From assembly GCF_003391115.1 (NCBI RefSeq), contig NZ_QTJP01000001.1, positions 3,060,501 through 3,124,500 of the forward strand: a stretch of 64,000 nucleotides of DNA, given 5' to 3'. The stretch comes from Sphingomonas crusticola (GTDB lineage: Bacteria > Pseudomonadota > Alphaproteobacteria > Sphingomonadales > Sphingomonadaceae). Position 1 is the first letter of the stretch, and each line of letters begins with the position of its first letter. The notes under the pieces are model-generated. The model was not told where the DNA came from. It saw nothing but the letters and a program-made list of their open reading frames with translations, and searched no databases. The translations under genes and the position numbers were made by a program. Of this stretch, positions 52,244 to 61,256 are shown piece after piece.

Positions 52244-53272
52244 TCAGAGGCCGAGCAATTCTTCCAGCTCGGCCGGTTTCAGCTCCCGGGCGAGCTGGTC
52301 CATCCGGCATTGTTCGGCGGCCTTGTCGGGACGCCAGCGCAAGAAGGTGGTGCCGTGGCGGAACCGGCAGCCGGTCACCTGATCGTAGCGTACCTCGACC
52401 ACCAGTTCGTGCCGTAGCGGCTGCCATTCCACCGAGCGATCGGTTGACCAGCGGCTGGGGCCGCCCGGTGCATCGCCGGTAAAGCCGGGTGGCCCGATCA
52501 ACGGCTCGACTACCTCCAGCAGCCTTTTCTTCTCGGCCGCGTCGAACGAGGAGGTGAAGCCGACATGGTTGAGCCGGCCGCCATCGTCGAAGAGACCCAG
52601 CAGGAGCGATCCGACTGCCTTGCGTGTATCGCCGGCATAGCGAAAACCGCCGACGACGCAGTCCGCCGTGCGGTGCTGCTTGAGCTTCGCCATGGCACGC
52701 ACCCCAGGTTGATAAGCGAGGTCGAGCCGCTTCGCGACGACGCCATCCAGCGCGGTGCCGGCTCGGGCCAGCCAGCTTTCCGCCTGACGGGCGTCGGTAG
52801 TAGCCGGCGACAGCAGTAGGCGTTCCAGCCTAGTCCCCGCGCAGAACGATTCCAGTGCCGCGCGTCGTTCCGCAAATGGCAGCCCGCCCAGGTCGCGGCT
52901 GCCCAGCGACAAGCAGTCGAACAGGATGAACTGGGCCGGGGTTTCCATCGAAAGCTTACGGATACGGCTTTCCGCGGGATGCAGCCGCGCCTGAAGCGCG
53001 GCGAAGGACAGGCTGTCGCCGGTCGCGATCGTCAGCTCACCGTCGAGAATGAAGTAGCGCTCATCAAGCGTCTCCAGCATCGCAATGACCTCAGGGAAGT
53101 ATCGGCCAAGCGGCTTGCCCGACTTCGACACCAACGTGACGGCCTCGCCGTGGCGGTAGGCGATACAGCGAAAGCCATCCCATTTGGGCTCGTAGATCCA
53201 GCCCGGACCTTGGGGCAGGATATCGACAAGCCGCGCTTCCATGGGCGCGATGGACGGTTTGGGCTGGGCCAT
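52244..53272 (-). CDS. ATP-dependent DNA ligase, LigC-type
   Basis: A 342-residue ligase from ATG 53272, with nucleotidyl lysine in YEPKWDGFRC, YFILDGELTIATGD, PAQFILFDCLSLGSRDL, DGVVAKRLDLAYQPGVRAM and an OB domain (DRSVEWQPLRHELVVEVRYD). A more distal start at 53341 would add 23 residues with a GGGGA site. It lacks polymerase and phosphoesterase domains. LigC enzymes act as backup NHEJ or excision-repair ligases. Convergent with the PoxB-like gene, 4 kb from ku-ligD. Confidence 0.9.
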   Translation of the reverse strand: MAQPKPSIAPMEARLVDILPQGPGWIYEPKWDGFRCIAYRHGEAVTLVSKSGKPLGRYFPEVIAMLETLDERYFILDGELTIATGDSLSFAALQARLHPAESRIRKLSMETPAQFILFDCLSLGSRDLGGLPFAERRAALESFCAGTRLERLLLSPATTDARQAESWLARAGTALDGVVAKRLDLAYQPGVRAMAKLKQHRTADCVVGGFRYAGDTRKAVGSLLLGLFDDGGRLNHVGFTSSFDAAEKKRLLEVVEPLIGPPGFTGDAPGGPSRWSTDRSVEWQPLRHELVVEVRYDQVTGCRFRHGTTFLRWRPDKAAEQCRMDQLARELKPAELEELLGL

Positions 53273-53420
53273 AGGGTTCGAACCGCAGCCGTGGATGCAG
53301 GTTCCGGCCGCCCGGGTCCGGATATCGATAACAAGGCTCATTCCCCGGATGCCTTGACCGAGACACTAGCGCGCCCGTAAGGGGCTGCGGCGCGTTTGCC
53401 TCAGGCGACGCGGTCAGCGT

Positions 53421-53498
53421 GGCGGTCGTAGCTCAATTGGTTAGAGCGCCGGTTTGTGGTACCGGAGGTTGCGGGTTCAATCCCCGTCGATCGCCCCA
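53421..53498 (+). tRNA. tRNA-His (anticodon GTG)
   Basis: Full cloverleaf. Acceptor GCGGTCG/CGATCGC with the extra G-1 (53421) opposite the discriminator C, as needed by HisRS. Anticodon stem CCGGT/ACCGG holds GTG at 53456-53458. T arm GCGGG-TTCAATC-CCCGT. CCA is encoded. Confidence 0.97.
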
Positions 53499-53571
53499 TC
53501 TTTCAGGACTGGCGGAGCGCGTTCAACAAGATTATTGCGCTTTTGTGCAATTTTATTAGCGAGCGTGATCG

Positions 53572-54621
53572 ATGCCTTCCTTGTGGGACCTGCCTGACTT
53601 CGACGCTCACGAAGGCGTCCATTTCTTTTCCGATCCGGCGTCGGATCTGCGCGCGATCATTGCGATCCATTCGACCCACCTTGGCCCCGCGGCGGGGGGG
53701 ACACGCTTGTGGCATTACGCCGAGGCCGGCGATGCGGTCACCGATGCGCTGCGCCTGTCGCGCGGGATGAGCTTCAAGAACGCGATGGCCGGGCTGCCGG
53801 TGGGTGGCGGAAAGGGCGTTATCCTGGCGGATGCGGCGCGGACCAAGACTCCGGCCATGCTGGCCGCGTTCGGCCGCGCGATCGAGTCGCTGGGCGGACG
53901 CTACGTCACCGCGGAGGATGTCGGCATGGGCGAGGCCGATCTGGTGGCGATCGGCCGCGAGACGCGCCACGTATCCGGGCTGCCGGTGGGCGAGGGCCGC
54001 GCAGGCGGCGATCCCGGACCGTCCACCGCAATGGGCGTGTTCCTGGGTGTGAAGGCGGCGATCAGGCAGGCGCTCGGCAAGGACAGCGCGCAGGGCGTGC
54101 ATGTCGCGATCCAGGGCGTCGGCTCGGTCGGCGGCGGTCTGGCGCGGTTACTTGCGGGCGAAGGCGCGCGGCTGACACTTGCCGACGTCGATCGTGCTCG
54201 CGCCGAGAGGCTCGCGGCCGAACTTGGCGGCGCCACGGTGGACGCAGCCGAGATCCTTTCGGCCGAGGCCGACGTCGTCAGCCCGTGTGCGCTTGGTGCT
54301 GTTCTGACGGCCGAATCGATAGCCGCGCTGCGAACTCCCATTGTGGCAGGCGGCGCCAACAACCAGCTAGCGACGCCCGAGGACGGCGACCGGCTACATG
54401 CGCGGAACATCCTCTACGCCCCCGATTATGTGATCAATGCCGGCGGGATCATCAACGTGACGCTGGAATATCTGGGCCAGGGCGACCGCGCCGAGGTCGA
54501 AGCACGGCTCCGGCAAATACCGGGGCGGCTCGAAACGATCTGGGCGGAGAGCGCCGCTAGCGGCGACACCGCCGCGCGTGTGGCAGACCGTATGGCGATG
54601 GCGCTGATCGGCCGCGGCTAA
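53572..54621 (+). CDS. Leucine dehydrogenase-type Glu/Leu/Phe/Val dehydrogenase
   Basis: A 349-residue amino acid dehydrogenase. Substrate lysines Lys69 (RGMSFKNAMAGLP) and Lys81 (VGGGKGVILAD), and NAD motif IQGVGSVGGGLARLL. IVAGGANNQLA and YAPDYVINAGGIINVTLEYLG complete the family pattern. It deaminates branched-chain or aromatic amino acids to 2-oxo acids with NAD. ATG at 53572. Ends convergently with the EamA transporter (4-base overlap). Confidence 0.92.
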   Translation: MPSLWDLPDFDAHEGVHFFSDPASDLRAIIAIHSTHLGPAAGGTRLWHYAEAGDAVTDALRLSRGMSFKNAMAGLPVGGGKGVILADAARTKTPAMLAAFGRAIESLGGRYVTAEDVGMGEADLVAIGRETRHVSGLPVGEGRAGGDPGPSTAMGVFLGVKAAIRQALGKDSAQGVHVAIQGVGSVGGGLARLLAGEGARLTLADVDRARAERLAAELGGATVDAAEILSAEADVVSPCALGAVLTAESIAALRTPIVAGGANNQLATPEDGDRLHARNILYAPDYVINAGGIINVTLEYLGQGDRAEVEARLRQIPGRLETIWAESAASGDTAARVADRMAMALIGRG

Positions 54622-55529
54622 CTCGATTCGGGCATTGAGCGGGCTTCGGCTGGCTCCTTGCCGCGGGCGCCCTCCCGGTAGGCGGTGTAGATGCCGCTGC
54701 CGGCGATCAGCGCGGCTCCTGCGAAGACGAGCGGGGTCGCGGGCGTGAGGAAGACCAGCCAGCCAATGGTGATTCCCCACACGATCTGCAGATAATCGAA
54801 CGGGACGACGACCGAGACCGGCGCATAGCGCAGCGAGGCCGTCATGGTGAGCTGGCCGATGCCGCCACATAATCCGCAGAGGGCCAGCAGAAGATAGGTG
54901 AGCCGGTCATGGCCCTGCCCAAAGAAAGGTAGCATCGCGGCACCGGCGATGGTGGTGAAGACGCTGAACCAGAACACGATCGCCGCGACATTTTCCGTCT
55001 GGCTGATCTGCCGAACGGTAATCATTACCGCCGACTGCCCAAAGGCTGCAGCGACACCCACCAGGATGCCCACTGGCGCGGCGCCGTTTCCGGGATGAGC
55101 GATCAGCAACACTCCAGCAAAGCCGACCGCCACCGCCGCCCAGCGGCGGATGCCGATCTTTTCCTTGAGGAGCAGGCCCGAGAGCAGGGTCGCGATGATC
55201 GGTGCCGCGTAGGTGAGCGTGGTCGCCTCCCCCAGCGGCAACAAGGCCAATGCGCCGAAGGTGAAAAGCATCGATACGAGCCCGACCACGGATCGGGTGA
55301 GGTGCGCCAGCGGCGCGCGGGTCTTCACGGCGGCCCATCCCGGCCCCAGGCTCAGCCAGATCGAAACGACCAGTAGCGACCAGCCATTGCGGTAAAAGAT
55401 CATCTCCGGCGTCGTAACCCCGCGTTCGCTCGCGGCCTTGAGCAAAGCGGCCATCAACGCGAAAGCGGTCGCTGCGGTGATGCGCATCGCGATGCCCCGC
55501 AGGCGCCGTTCGGTTGGAGGTGAGGACAT
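54618..55529 (-). CDS. DMT-superfamily (EamA) transporter
   Basis: A 303-residue permease with ten predicted membrane helices in two EamA repeats. Repeat 1 starts RITAATAFALMAALLKA, repeat 2 near ILVGVAAAFGQSAVMI. FDYLQIVWGITIGWLVF and GAALIAGSGIYTAYREG are typical. Likely exports a small metabolite; substrate unknown. ATG at 55529. Divergent from ccmC. Confidence 0.9.
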   Translation of the reverse strand: MSSPPTERRLRGIAMRITAATAFALMAALLKAASERGVTTPEMIFYRNGWSLLVVSIWLSLGPGWAAVKTRAPLAHLTRSVVGLVSMLFTFGALALLPLGEATTLTYAAPIIATLLSGLLLKEKIGIRRWAAVAVGFAGVLLIAHPGNGAAPVGILVGVAAAFGQSAVMITVRQISQTENVAAIVFWFSVFTTIAGAAMLPFFGQGHDRLTYLLLALCGLCGGIGQLTMTASLRYAPVSVVVPFDYLQIVWGITIGWLVFLTPATPLVFAGAALIAGSGIYTAYREGARGKEPAEARSMPESS

Positions 55530-55613
55530 TTGCCGCGATTGACCGCTGCGACGGCCGAGCGCAACCCGCCTTTCCTCCGGCGGGCGGCTCGACTAATGCG
55601 GCCCGGACTTTCC

Positions 55614-56330
55614 ATGCACCGCTTTGCCAATCCTGCCCGCTTCACGCGCATCGCGCGCCCGCTGACCGCCTGGTTCGGCTGGGCCGGCATGATATTGGTG
55701 GCGATTGCGCTTGGCGGTGGTCTGCTCGTGACGCCGCGCGATTATCTCCAGGGCGATACTGTTCGTATCATCTACATCCATGTGCCCGCAGCCTGGCTCG
55801 GCATGGCCGGATGGGGTGGGATAGCCGCGGCGAGTTTCGCGCAACTGGTCTGGCGGCATCCATTGGCACATGTCGCCGCGCGTGCAACCGCCGTGCCGGG
55901 GGCGACCTTCGCTGCAATCTGCCTGATCAGCGGATCGATCTGGGGCCGTCCCACCTGGGGAACCTGGTGGGAATGGGACGGCCGGCTGACCTCGATGCTG
56001 GTGCTGTTCTTCCTCTATCTGGCTTATATCGCGCTGGCCAATGCAGCGGGGCGCGAGGAAGGCGGGCAACGTATCGCCGCGATCTTCGGATTGGTCGGCG
56101 CGATCAATTTGCCGGTTATCCATTATTCGGTGCTTTGGTGGCGCACGCTCCACCAAGGGGAGAGCATCGGCCTGCGCGGATCGACCATCGACAATTCGAT
56201 GCTGTGGCCGATCCCGTTGGCGGTGCTCGGCTTCAGCCTGATCTTCCTGAGCGTCGTGCTGATGCGCATGCGGACGCTGCTTGCCGATGCCAAGGTAGAG
56301 GCGCGGATGCGCCGGTTGGCGTCGTCATGA
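55614..56330 (+). CDS. ccmC: Heme exporter permease CcmC
   Basis: A 238-residue protein with six membrane helices and WWD motif RPTWGTWWEWDGRLTS, flanked by His residues (YIHVPAAW, NLPVIHYSVLWW) that ligand haem. It delivers haem to CcmE. ATG at 55614; ATG at 55596 or earlier is possible. First gene of the ccm operon; ATGA overlap with ccmD. ccmA and ccmB are not upstream. Confidence 0.95.
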   Translation: MHRFANPARFTRIARPLTAWFGWAGMILVAIALGGGLLVTPRDYLQGDTVRIIYIHVPAAWLGMAGWGGIAAASFAQLVWRHPLAHVAARATAVPGATFAAICLISGSIWGRPTWGTWWEWDGRLTSMLVLFFLYLAYIALANAAGREEGGQRIAAIFGLVGAINLPVIHYSVLWWRTLHQGESIGLRGSTIDNSMLWPIPLAVLGFSLIFLSVVLMRMRTLLADAKVEARMRRLASS

Positions 56331-56476
56331 GTGCGGCGCTCGATGCATGGCCATTCGTGCTTGCCGCCTATGCGGTGACGATCGGCGGTACCGCCGCCTT
56401 GCTGGGCTGGAGCCTGATGGCGCTGCGGCGTGCCGAAGCGCGCGCCAATGCGCTGAATCGCCGGCGAGACGACTGA
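56327..56476 (+). CDS. ccmD: Heme exporter protein CcmD
   Basis: A 49-residue single-span protein (PFVLAAYAVTIGGTAALLGW then RRAEARANALNRRRDD), matching CcmD size and topology. It holds CcmC and CcmE together. Start overlaps the ccmC stop; 3 bp before ccmE. Confidence 0.9.
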   Translation: MSAALDAWPFVLAAYAVTIGGTAALLGWSLMALRRAEARANALNRRRDD

Positions 56477-56479
56477 GCG

Positions 56480-56929
56480 ATGAAAGCGAAGAACCAGCGG
56501 CTGACGCTGGCATTGCTGGCACTGGTGGCAGTGATCGGGGCCGGGCTGCTCGCCATGAGCGCGCTCAAGGATCAGGCCGCCTATTTCTACACGCCGGGAG
56601 ATGTCGTGCGCGACCATGTCCAGCCGGGTACGGCGGTGCGGCTCGGCGGCATGGTTGAGAAAGGGTCGCTCAAGCGGCTGGCCGATGGAGTCACCATCCT
56701 GTTCGTCGTGACCGATAATCAAGCGAGCGTGCCGGTACGCTTTGCGGGCATCGTTCCCGCCTTGTTTCGTGAGGGGTCGGGCGTGGTCGCCGACGGCCAG
56801 TTCGACACCGGCGGTCAATTTTTGGCGGACACGATTCTAGCAAAGCACGATGAGCGCTATATGCCGCCTGAGGTGGCCAAGAGCCTGCAGGGCGAGGCAG
56901 TTCACAAGAGCGAGAGCTTGAAGAAATGA
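56480..56929 (+). CDS. ccmE: Cytochrome c maturation protein CcmE
   Basis: A 149-residue haem chaperone. N-terminal membrane anchor (residues 8-28), beta-barrel RLGGMVEKGSLKRL, and haem-binding His123 in LAKHDERYMPPEV with the conserved Tyr127. Passes haem from CcmCD to CcmF. Overlaps ccmF by 4 bases (ATGA). Confidence 0.96.
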   Translation: MKAKNQRLTLALLALVAVIGAGLLAMSALKDQAAYFYTPGDVVRDHVQPGTAVRLGGMVEKGSLKRLADGVTILFVVTDNQASVPVRFAGIVPALFREGSGVVADGQFDTGGQFLADTILAKHDERYMPPEVAKSLQGEAVHKSESLKK

Positions 56930-58845
56930 TCGCCGAAGCCGGCCTTGCTGCGCTTTGGTTGGGTGCGGCCTTGTGCGCGCTTCAGTTGATCGTCGCGACG
57001 CTCGGCGTACGCGGTGAGGTGCAGCTAGCGGCAACGGTCCGTCCGGTCGCGATAGGGCAGGCCGCACTGACCGTGTTCGCCTTCGGGATGCTGATCTGGC
57101 TGTTCGTTCGTGTCGACCTGTCGGTGCTGCTGGTGGCCGAGAACGACCATAGCGAGAAGCCACTCCTCTATCGCTTCGCCGCGACCTGGGGAAACCACGA
57201 AGGCTCGATGCTGATGTGGGTGACGATCCTGGGATTGGCCGGCGCCGCGATAGCATTGTTCGAGCGCCGCCTCGCGGAACGCACGCTGACCGCGACACTC
57301 GGCGGCCAGGCGGCGATCGCGCTTGGTTTCTATGCCTTCCTGCTGTTCGCCTCCAACCCGTTCGCACGGATCAGCCCGGCACCGGCGGAGGGTCAGGGCC
57401 TCAATCCCTTGCTGCAGGATCCTGGTTTGGCCTTCCATCCGCCGACGCTTTACCTTGGCTATGTCGGCCTGTCGGTGGCTTTCTCCTTCGCCATCGGTGC
57501 GCTGGTGACGCGCGACGTCGGGCCCGCTTTTGCCCGCGCCATGCGGCCGTGGGTGCTGGCGGCGTGGATTTTCCTGACGCTCGGCATCACCGCCGGCAGC
57601 TACTGGGCTTATTACGAACTGGGCTGGGGCGGCTGGTGGTTCTGGGACCCGGTCGAGAATGCGTCGCTGATGCCATGGCTGGCGGCGACGGCCCTGCTTC
57701 ACTCGGTCACCGTGCTGGCTACGCGCGACGGTTTGCGGGCGTGGACGGTGATGCTGGCGGTCGTCGCCTTTTCGATGAGCATGATCGGCACCTTCCTCGT
57801 CCGCTCGGGCATACTCACCAGCGTGCATGCATTCGCCGTCGATCCGCGCCGGGGGACTTTCCTCCTGGCATTGCTGTTTCTTTATATCGGGGGCGCACTG
57901 GCCCTGTTCGGTGCGCGGATCGGAACGGTGCGTGAGGGCGCTCGCTTCAACCTGGTCAGCCGTGAAGGGGCATTGGTTGCCAACAACCTGCTGCTCTCAG
58001 CCGTACTCGGGATCGTGCTGGTCGGCACGCTTTATCCGCTGATCGTAGAGGCAGTAACGGGCACCAAGCTTTCGGTCGGGCCGCCTTACTTCAACGCCGC
58101 CGCTGGTCCGCTGGCACTGATTTTGGTCGCGTTGATCGGGGTCGGCCCGCTGCTGCGCTGGCGGCGCGATGCGCTCATGCCGCTGCTGAGACGCGTCGCG
58201 CCGGCGGCGGTCCTCGCGGCGGTTGTGCTGGTCGGAGTTAAATTCGCAGCGCCGCGCATGCACATCCTGCCCTTGCTCGGGCTGGCGCTGGCAATCGGCG
58301 CGGCCCTCGCCAGCGTCGCGCCGCTCTGGAGGCGCAATCTGCTGCGCACGCCGCTGTTCGTATGGGGCATGGTGGTGGCCCATTTTGGCATCGCGGTGAG
58401 CTTGGCCGGTATAGCGTGCGATAGCAGCTTCACGGTCGAGAAGCTGGTCGCCGCCCGCGTCGGCGAGACGGTGCAGGTCGGACCCTATCAGGTGCATTTT
58501 GCCGGGCTCGCGCCGACCTTCGGCGCCAATTGGCAAGCGCTCGAAGCGACGCTGGAAGCTCGGCGCGGGGCTGGCGACGCGCTCGTCTTGAAGCCGCAGG
58601 CGCGGGCTTATTGGTCGCCGCCGACGGAGACCAGCGAGAGCGCGATCCACACGGCGCTCGACGGGCAGCTTTATACGGTGCTCGGTAAAGCAGCTGGTGA
58701 AGGGCGCTGGCAGCTTCGCCTGTGGTGGAAGCCGTTTGTGACCCTGATCTGGGCGGGCGGTGGCCTGATCGCCCTTGGCGGTGCGCTGGCTCTTCTCGGG
58801 CGCGTCCGGCGCGGCCGGCGGCGCCCGCAGGAGGATTGGTCGTGA
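56926..58845 (+). CDS. ccmF: Cytochrome c haem lyase subunit CcmF
   Basis: A 639-residue membrane protein, about 14-15 spans. WWD motif WGGWWFWDPVENASLMPW, ATWGNHEGSMLMWV and FHPPTLYLGYVGLSVAF are conserved. Haem lyase for attachment to apocytochrome c, with CcmH. Long periplasmic loop near the C-terminus (from about residue 490). Coupled to both neighbours. Confidence 0.96.
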   Translation: MIAEAGLAALWLGAALCALQLIVATLGVRGEVQLAATVRPVAIGQAALTVFAFGMLIWLFVRVDLSVLLVAENDHSEKPLLYRFAATWGNHEGSMLMWVTILGLAGAAIALFERRLAERTLTATLGGQAAIALGFYAFLLFASNPFARISPAPAEGQGLNPLLQDPGLAFHPPTLYLGYVGLSVAFSFAIGALVTRDVGPAFARAMRPWVLAAWIFLTLGITAGSYWAYYELGWGGWWFWDPVENASLMPWLAATALLHSVTVLATRDGLRAWTVMLAVVAFSMSMIGTFLVRSGILTSVHAFAVDPRRGTFLLALLFLYIGGALALFGARIGTVREGARFNLVSREGALVANNLLLSAVLGIVLVGTLYPLIVEAVTGTKLSVGPPYFNAAAGPLALILVALIGVGPLLRWRRDALMPLLRRVAPAAVLAAVVLVGVKFAAPRMHILPLLGLALAIGAALASVAPLWRRNLLRTPLFVWGMVVAHFGIAVSLAGIACDSSFTVEKLVAARVGETVQVGPYQVHFAGLAPTFGANWQALEATLEARRGAGDALVLKPQARAYWSPPTETSESAIHTALDGQLYTVLGKAAGEGRWQLRLWWKPFVTLIWAGGGLIALGGALALLGRVRRGRRRPQEDWS

Positions 58846-59369
58846 GCAATCTCATCCGTTGGGCGCCCCTCGCGGTCTTCATCGCGCTGGCTTCGGCGCT
58901 GACCTACGGGCTCGCCAAACCCGCCAGGACCAACATCACCTCGAAGATGGTTGGCGCGGCCGTGCCGTCCTTTAAACTCGCGCCCGCAACATCTGGCCTG
59001 CCCGGGCTGTCCAGCGCCGACCTCGCCAAGGGCCAGCCGCATCTCGTCAATTTCTTCGCCAGTTGGTGCGGGCCATGCATAGCCGAGGCGCCGCAGCTGA
59101 AAGTTCTCGCCGAGGCCGGCGTGCCGATCGTCGGCATCGCCGTGCGCGACAGACCCCAGACCGTTGCCGCGTTCCTCGCCCGCCACGGCAATCCGTTTCG
59201 TGCGATCGGTGCCGACAATGCGAGCCAGTTGCAAATGGCGATGGGATCGTCCGGTGTGCCGGAAAGCTTCGTGATCGATGGCACGGGCACGATCCGCCTC
59301 CAGACGATCGGCCCGATCAATCCCCAAGACGTCGCCGGCATAATCGCAGCGGTAAGGGACGCACGATGA
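58842..59369 (+). CDS. ccmG: Thiol:disulfide interchange protein CcmG/DsbE
   Basis: A 175-residue protein: one N-terminal anchor and a thioredoxin domain with WCGPC (Cys76, Cys79) and SGVPESFVIDGTGTIR (cis-Pro). Keeps apocytochrome or CcmH thiols reduced. GTG at 58842, in GTGA with the ccmF stop and AGGAGG upstream. Stop overlaps ccmH. Confidence 0.95.
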   Translation: MSNLIRWAPLAVFIALASALTYGLAKPARTNITSKMVGAAVPSFKLAPATSGLPGLSSADLAKGQPHLVNFFASWCGPCIAEAPQLKVLAEAGVPIVGIAVRDRPQTVAAFLARHGNPFRAIGADNASQLQMAMGSSGVPESFVIDGTGTIRLQTIGPINPQDVAGIIAAVRDAR

Positions 59370-59776
59370 GGCCGCTGATCCTGGGAGCGGCCCTGTTGCT
59401 GACGTCGGCCGTGCTCGCCGACAGCGGCCTGCCGCCGGCGCCGCTGTCCGATACCCAGCTTGCCGATCCCCGGCAGGAGGCGGCCGCGCAAACGCTGATG
59501 GAAACGATCCGCTGTCTGGTCTGTCAGGGCCAGTCGATCGCCGACAGCAATGCCGAACTTGCGGGAGATATGCGGGCGCTCATTCGCCAGCGCATTGCCG
59601 CGGGCGAGAAGCCTGCGGCGGTCCGCGCCTGGCTGGTGCGGCGCTATGGCGCATGGGTCAGCTATGAACCGCCGCTCGATCGCGTCACCTGGCTGTTATG
59701 GGCGGCACCGGCCCTGTTTCTTGTGGCGGGTCTTTTCCTCGCCCGCCGCTCGTTCCGACCGAGGCAGCGGAGATGA
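59366..59776 (+). CDS. ccmH: Cytochrome c maturation protein CcmH (CycL)
   Basis: A 136-residue protein with signal peptide, redox pair IRCLVCQGQS (Cys50, Cys53), the helical RQRIAAGEKPAAVRAWLVRRYG segment and a C-terminal membrane helix. It presents reduced apocytochrome to CcmF. ATG at 59366, overlapping ccmG. Confidence 0.94.
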   Translation: MRPLILGAALLLTSAVLADSGLPPAPLSDTQLADPRQEAAAQTLMETIRCLVCQGQSIADSNAELAGDMRALIRQRIAAGEKPAAVRAWLVRRYGAWVSYEPPLDRVTWLLWAAPALFLVAGLFLARRSFRPRQRR

Positions 59777-60399
59777 ATGGCTGGGCGATCTCGGTGCTGC
59801 TGGCGCTGGTCACCGCGGCCGGGCTGATTGTCATGGCGCGCGGCCAGCGCGGCGTCGCCTCGCTCATCGCCGCGGCGATGCTGGTCGGGCTGGCCGGCTA
59901 TGCCTGGCAGGGCAGCCCGGCACTGCCGGGTCGGCCTACGCCGGCCAACGCCCACAAGCGGGGCGGCGACACGTTGTTCGCGCACGAACGCACCATCTGG
60001 CTGGAGACGGTCGGCCCGGACGCGCAGCAGCTCGATGGCGCCGACGCCCTGATCCATAACGGCAGCCCCGATTATGCCGCCGGTATCTTGCGCGCCGGCG
60101 TGATGCGCGATCCCCACGACATGGTGCTGTGGCTGGGGCTGGGTAATGCGCTGCAGGCTCATGCCGACGGCATGGTTACACCGGCCGCGCTTTACGCCTT
60201 CCAACGCGCGGCGGCCGTGGCGCCCGGCCATCCGGCGCCGCCTTATTTCCTCGGCCTTGCTTATGTGCAGATGGGGGACCTCGCCGGCGCGGACGCGGTG
60301 TGGCGCGGCTTGCTTGCCGGCGCGCCCGCCGATGCGCCATGGCGGGCGCGGGTGGCGGACCGGCTTGCCCTGATCGAACGGTTCCGAACAACCCCTTAA
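59773..60399 (+). CDS. ccmI: CcmI-like TPR protein
   Basis: A 208-residue protein with two N-terminal hydrophobic helices, then TPR repeats (LWLGLGNALQAHADG, AALYAFQRAAAVAPGHPAPPYF, GDLAGADAVWRGLLAG). Position and TPR match the apocytochrome chaperone CcmI/CycH or NrfG-type, though shorter than CcmI of Rhodobacter. ATGA with ccmH. Last gene of the operon. Confidence 0.82.
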   Translation: MNGWAISVLLALVTAAGLIVMARGQRGVASLIAAAMLVGLAGYAWQGSPALPGRPTPANAHKRGGDTLFAHERTIWLETVGPDAQQLDGADALIHNGSPDYAAGILRAGVMRDPHDMVLWLGLGNALQAHADGMVTPAALYAFQRAAAVAPGHPAPPYFLGLAYVQMGDLAGADAVWRGLLAGAPADAPWRARVADRLALIERFRTTP

Positions 60400-60482
60400 T
60401 CCAAGCACTTGACGCTGGAGTGGGAAGAGCGGATCGTCGGCAAGGGGCATCGCTTTAGTCGATGCGGGGTAAGGCACACAAC

Positions 60483-61256
60483 ATGGCTTCGGGACAAATG
60501 GCTGTGCTGGCGCGGGACGCGGTGCACGACGACCTGGCGGTCGTCGATGTCCTGATCCGTGCGCTCGAGCGGCGGGACCGGCTTTCCGACCGGGAGCGCG
60601 CTGCACTGGCGGCCGCGGTCGGCGAAATGCGCACCCATCCCACGGGCGATACGCTGATCCGCGCCGGTGCGCCGGCCGAATATAGCACGTTGTTGGTCAG
60701 CGGCATGCTCGGTCGCGTCTTCTTTATGTCGGAGGGCAAAAGGCAGGTCGTGGCGCTTCATACGCCCGGCGACTTCGTCGACCTGCACAGCCTTTTGCTC
60801 AAGCGACTGGACCATGACGTCATCGCGATGAGCGAAGTGCGCGTCGCGCTGTTTCCGCATGCTGCGCTGCGCAGGCTGACCGAAACCGAGCCACATCTGG
60901 CGCGCATGTTGTGGCTGCTGACCGTGATCGACGCCGCGATCCATCGGGAATGGACCGCGCGGCTGGGCCATTCGGCGGCGGTGCGGATCGCACAGCTGCT
61001 GTGCGAACTGCATGCGCGGCTTAGCGTGATCGGGTTGGCTACACCCGAAGGCTTCGCCGTCGATCTCACGCAGGCGGATTTCGGCGATATGACCGGGCTG
61101 ACGCCGGTCCACGTCAACCGCACCTTGCGCAAGCTGCGCGAGGCAGGCCTGGCCGTGGTCCGCGACGGCTATGCCTCGATCCCGGACGTGGCACGGTTGC
61201 GGGAATTTGCGGGCTTCGATCCGACCTACCTCTATCTGGAAAATCAACCGCGCTAG
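60483..61256 (+). CDS. Crp/Fnr family transcriptional regulator
   Basis: A 257-residue regulator. Cyclic-nucleotide-binding-like beta-roll at about 40-130 (GDTLIRAGAPAEYSTLLVSG, VALHTPGDFVDLHSLLL) and a C-terminal HTH (TQADFGDMTGLTPVHVNRTLRKLREAGL). There are no Cys clusters for an FNR iron-sulfur centre. Similar to FixK-like or short-chain regulators. ATG at 60483 has AAGG upstream. It lies 83 bp after ccmI; control of the ccm operon is possible but unproven. Confidence 0.9.
   Translation: MASGQMAVLARDAVHDDLAVVDVLIRALERRDRLSDRERAALAAAVGEMRTHPTGDTLIRAGAPAEYSTLLVSGMLGRVFFMSEGKRQVVALHTPGDFVDLHSLLLKRLDHDVIAMSEVRVALFPHAALRRLTETEPHLARMLWLLTVIDAAIHREWTARLGHSAAVRIAQLLCELHARLSVIGLATPEGFAVDLTQADFGDMTGLTPVHVNRTLRKLREAGLAVVRDGYASIPDVARLREFAGFDPTYLYLENQPR

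Noticed and set aside
53572-54621. Glutamate dehydrogenase
   Set aside because: Length of 349 residues and the RGMSFKNAMAGLP / GGGKGV spacing fit leucine-dehydrogenase-type enzymes rather than 410-450-residue GDH.
55514-56326. Long frame leading in phase into ccmD
   Set aside because: It runs through ccmC in another reading frame. The real ccmD starts at 56327 by ATGA overlap with ccmC.
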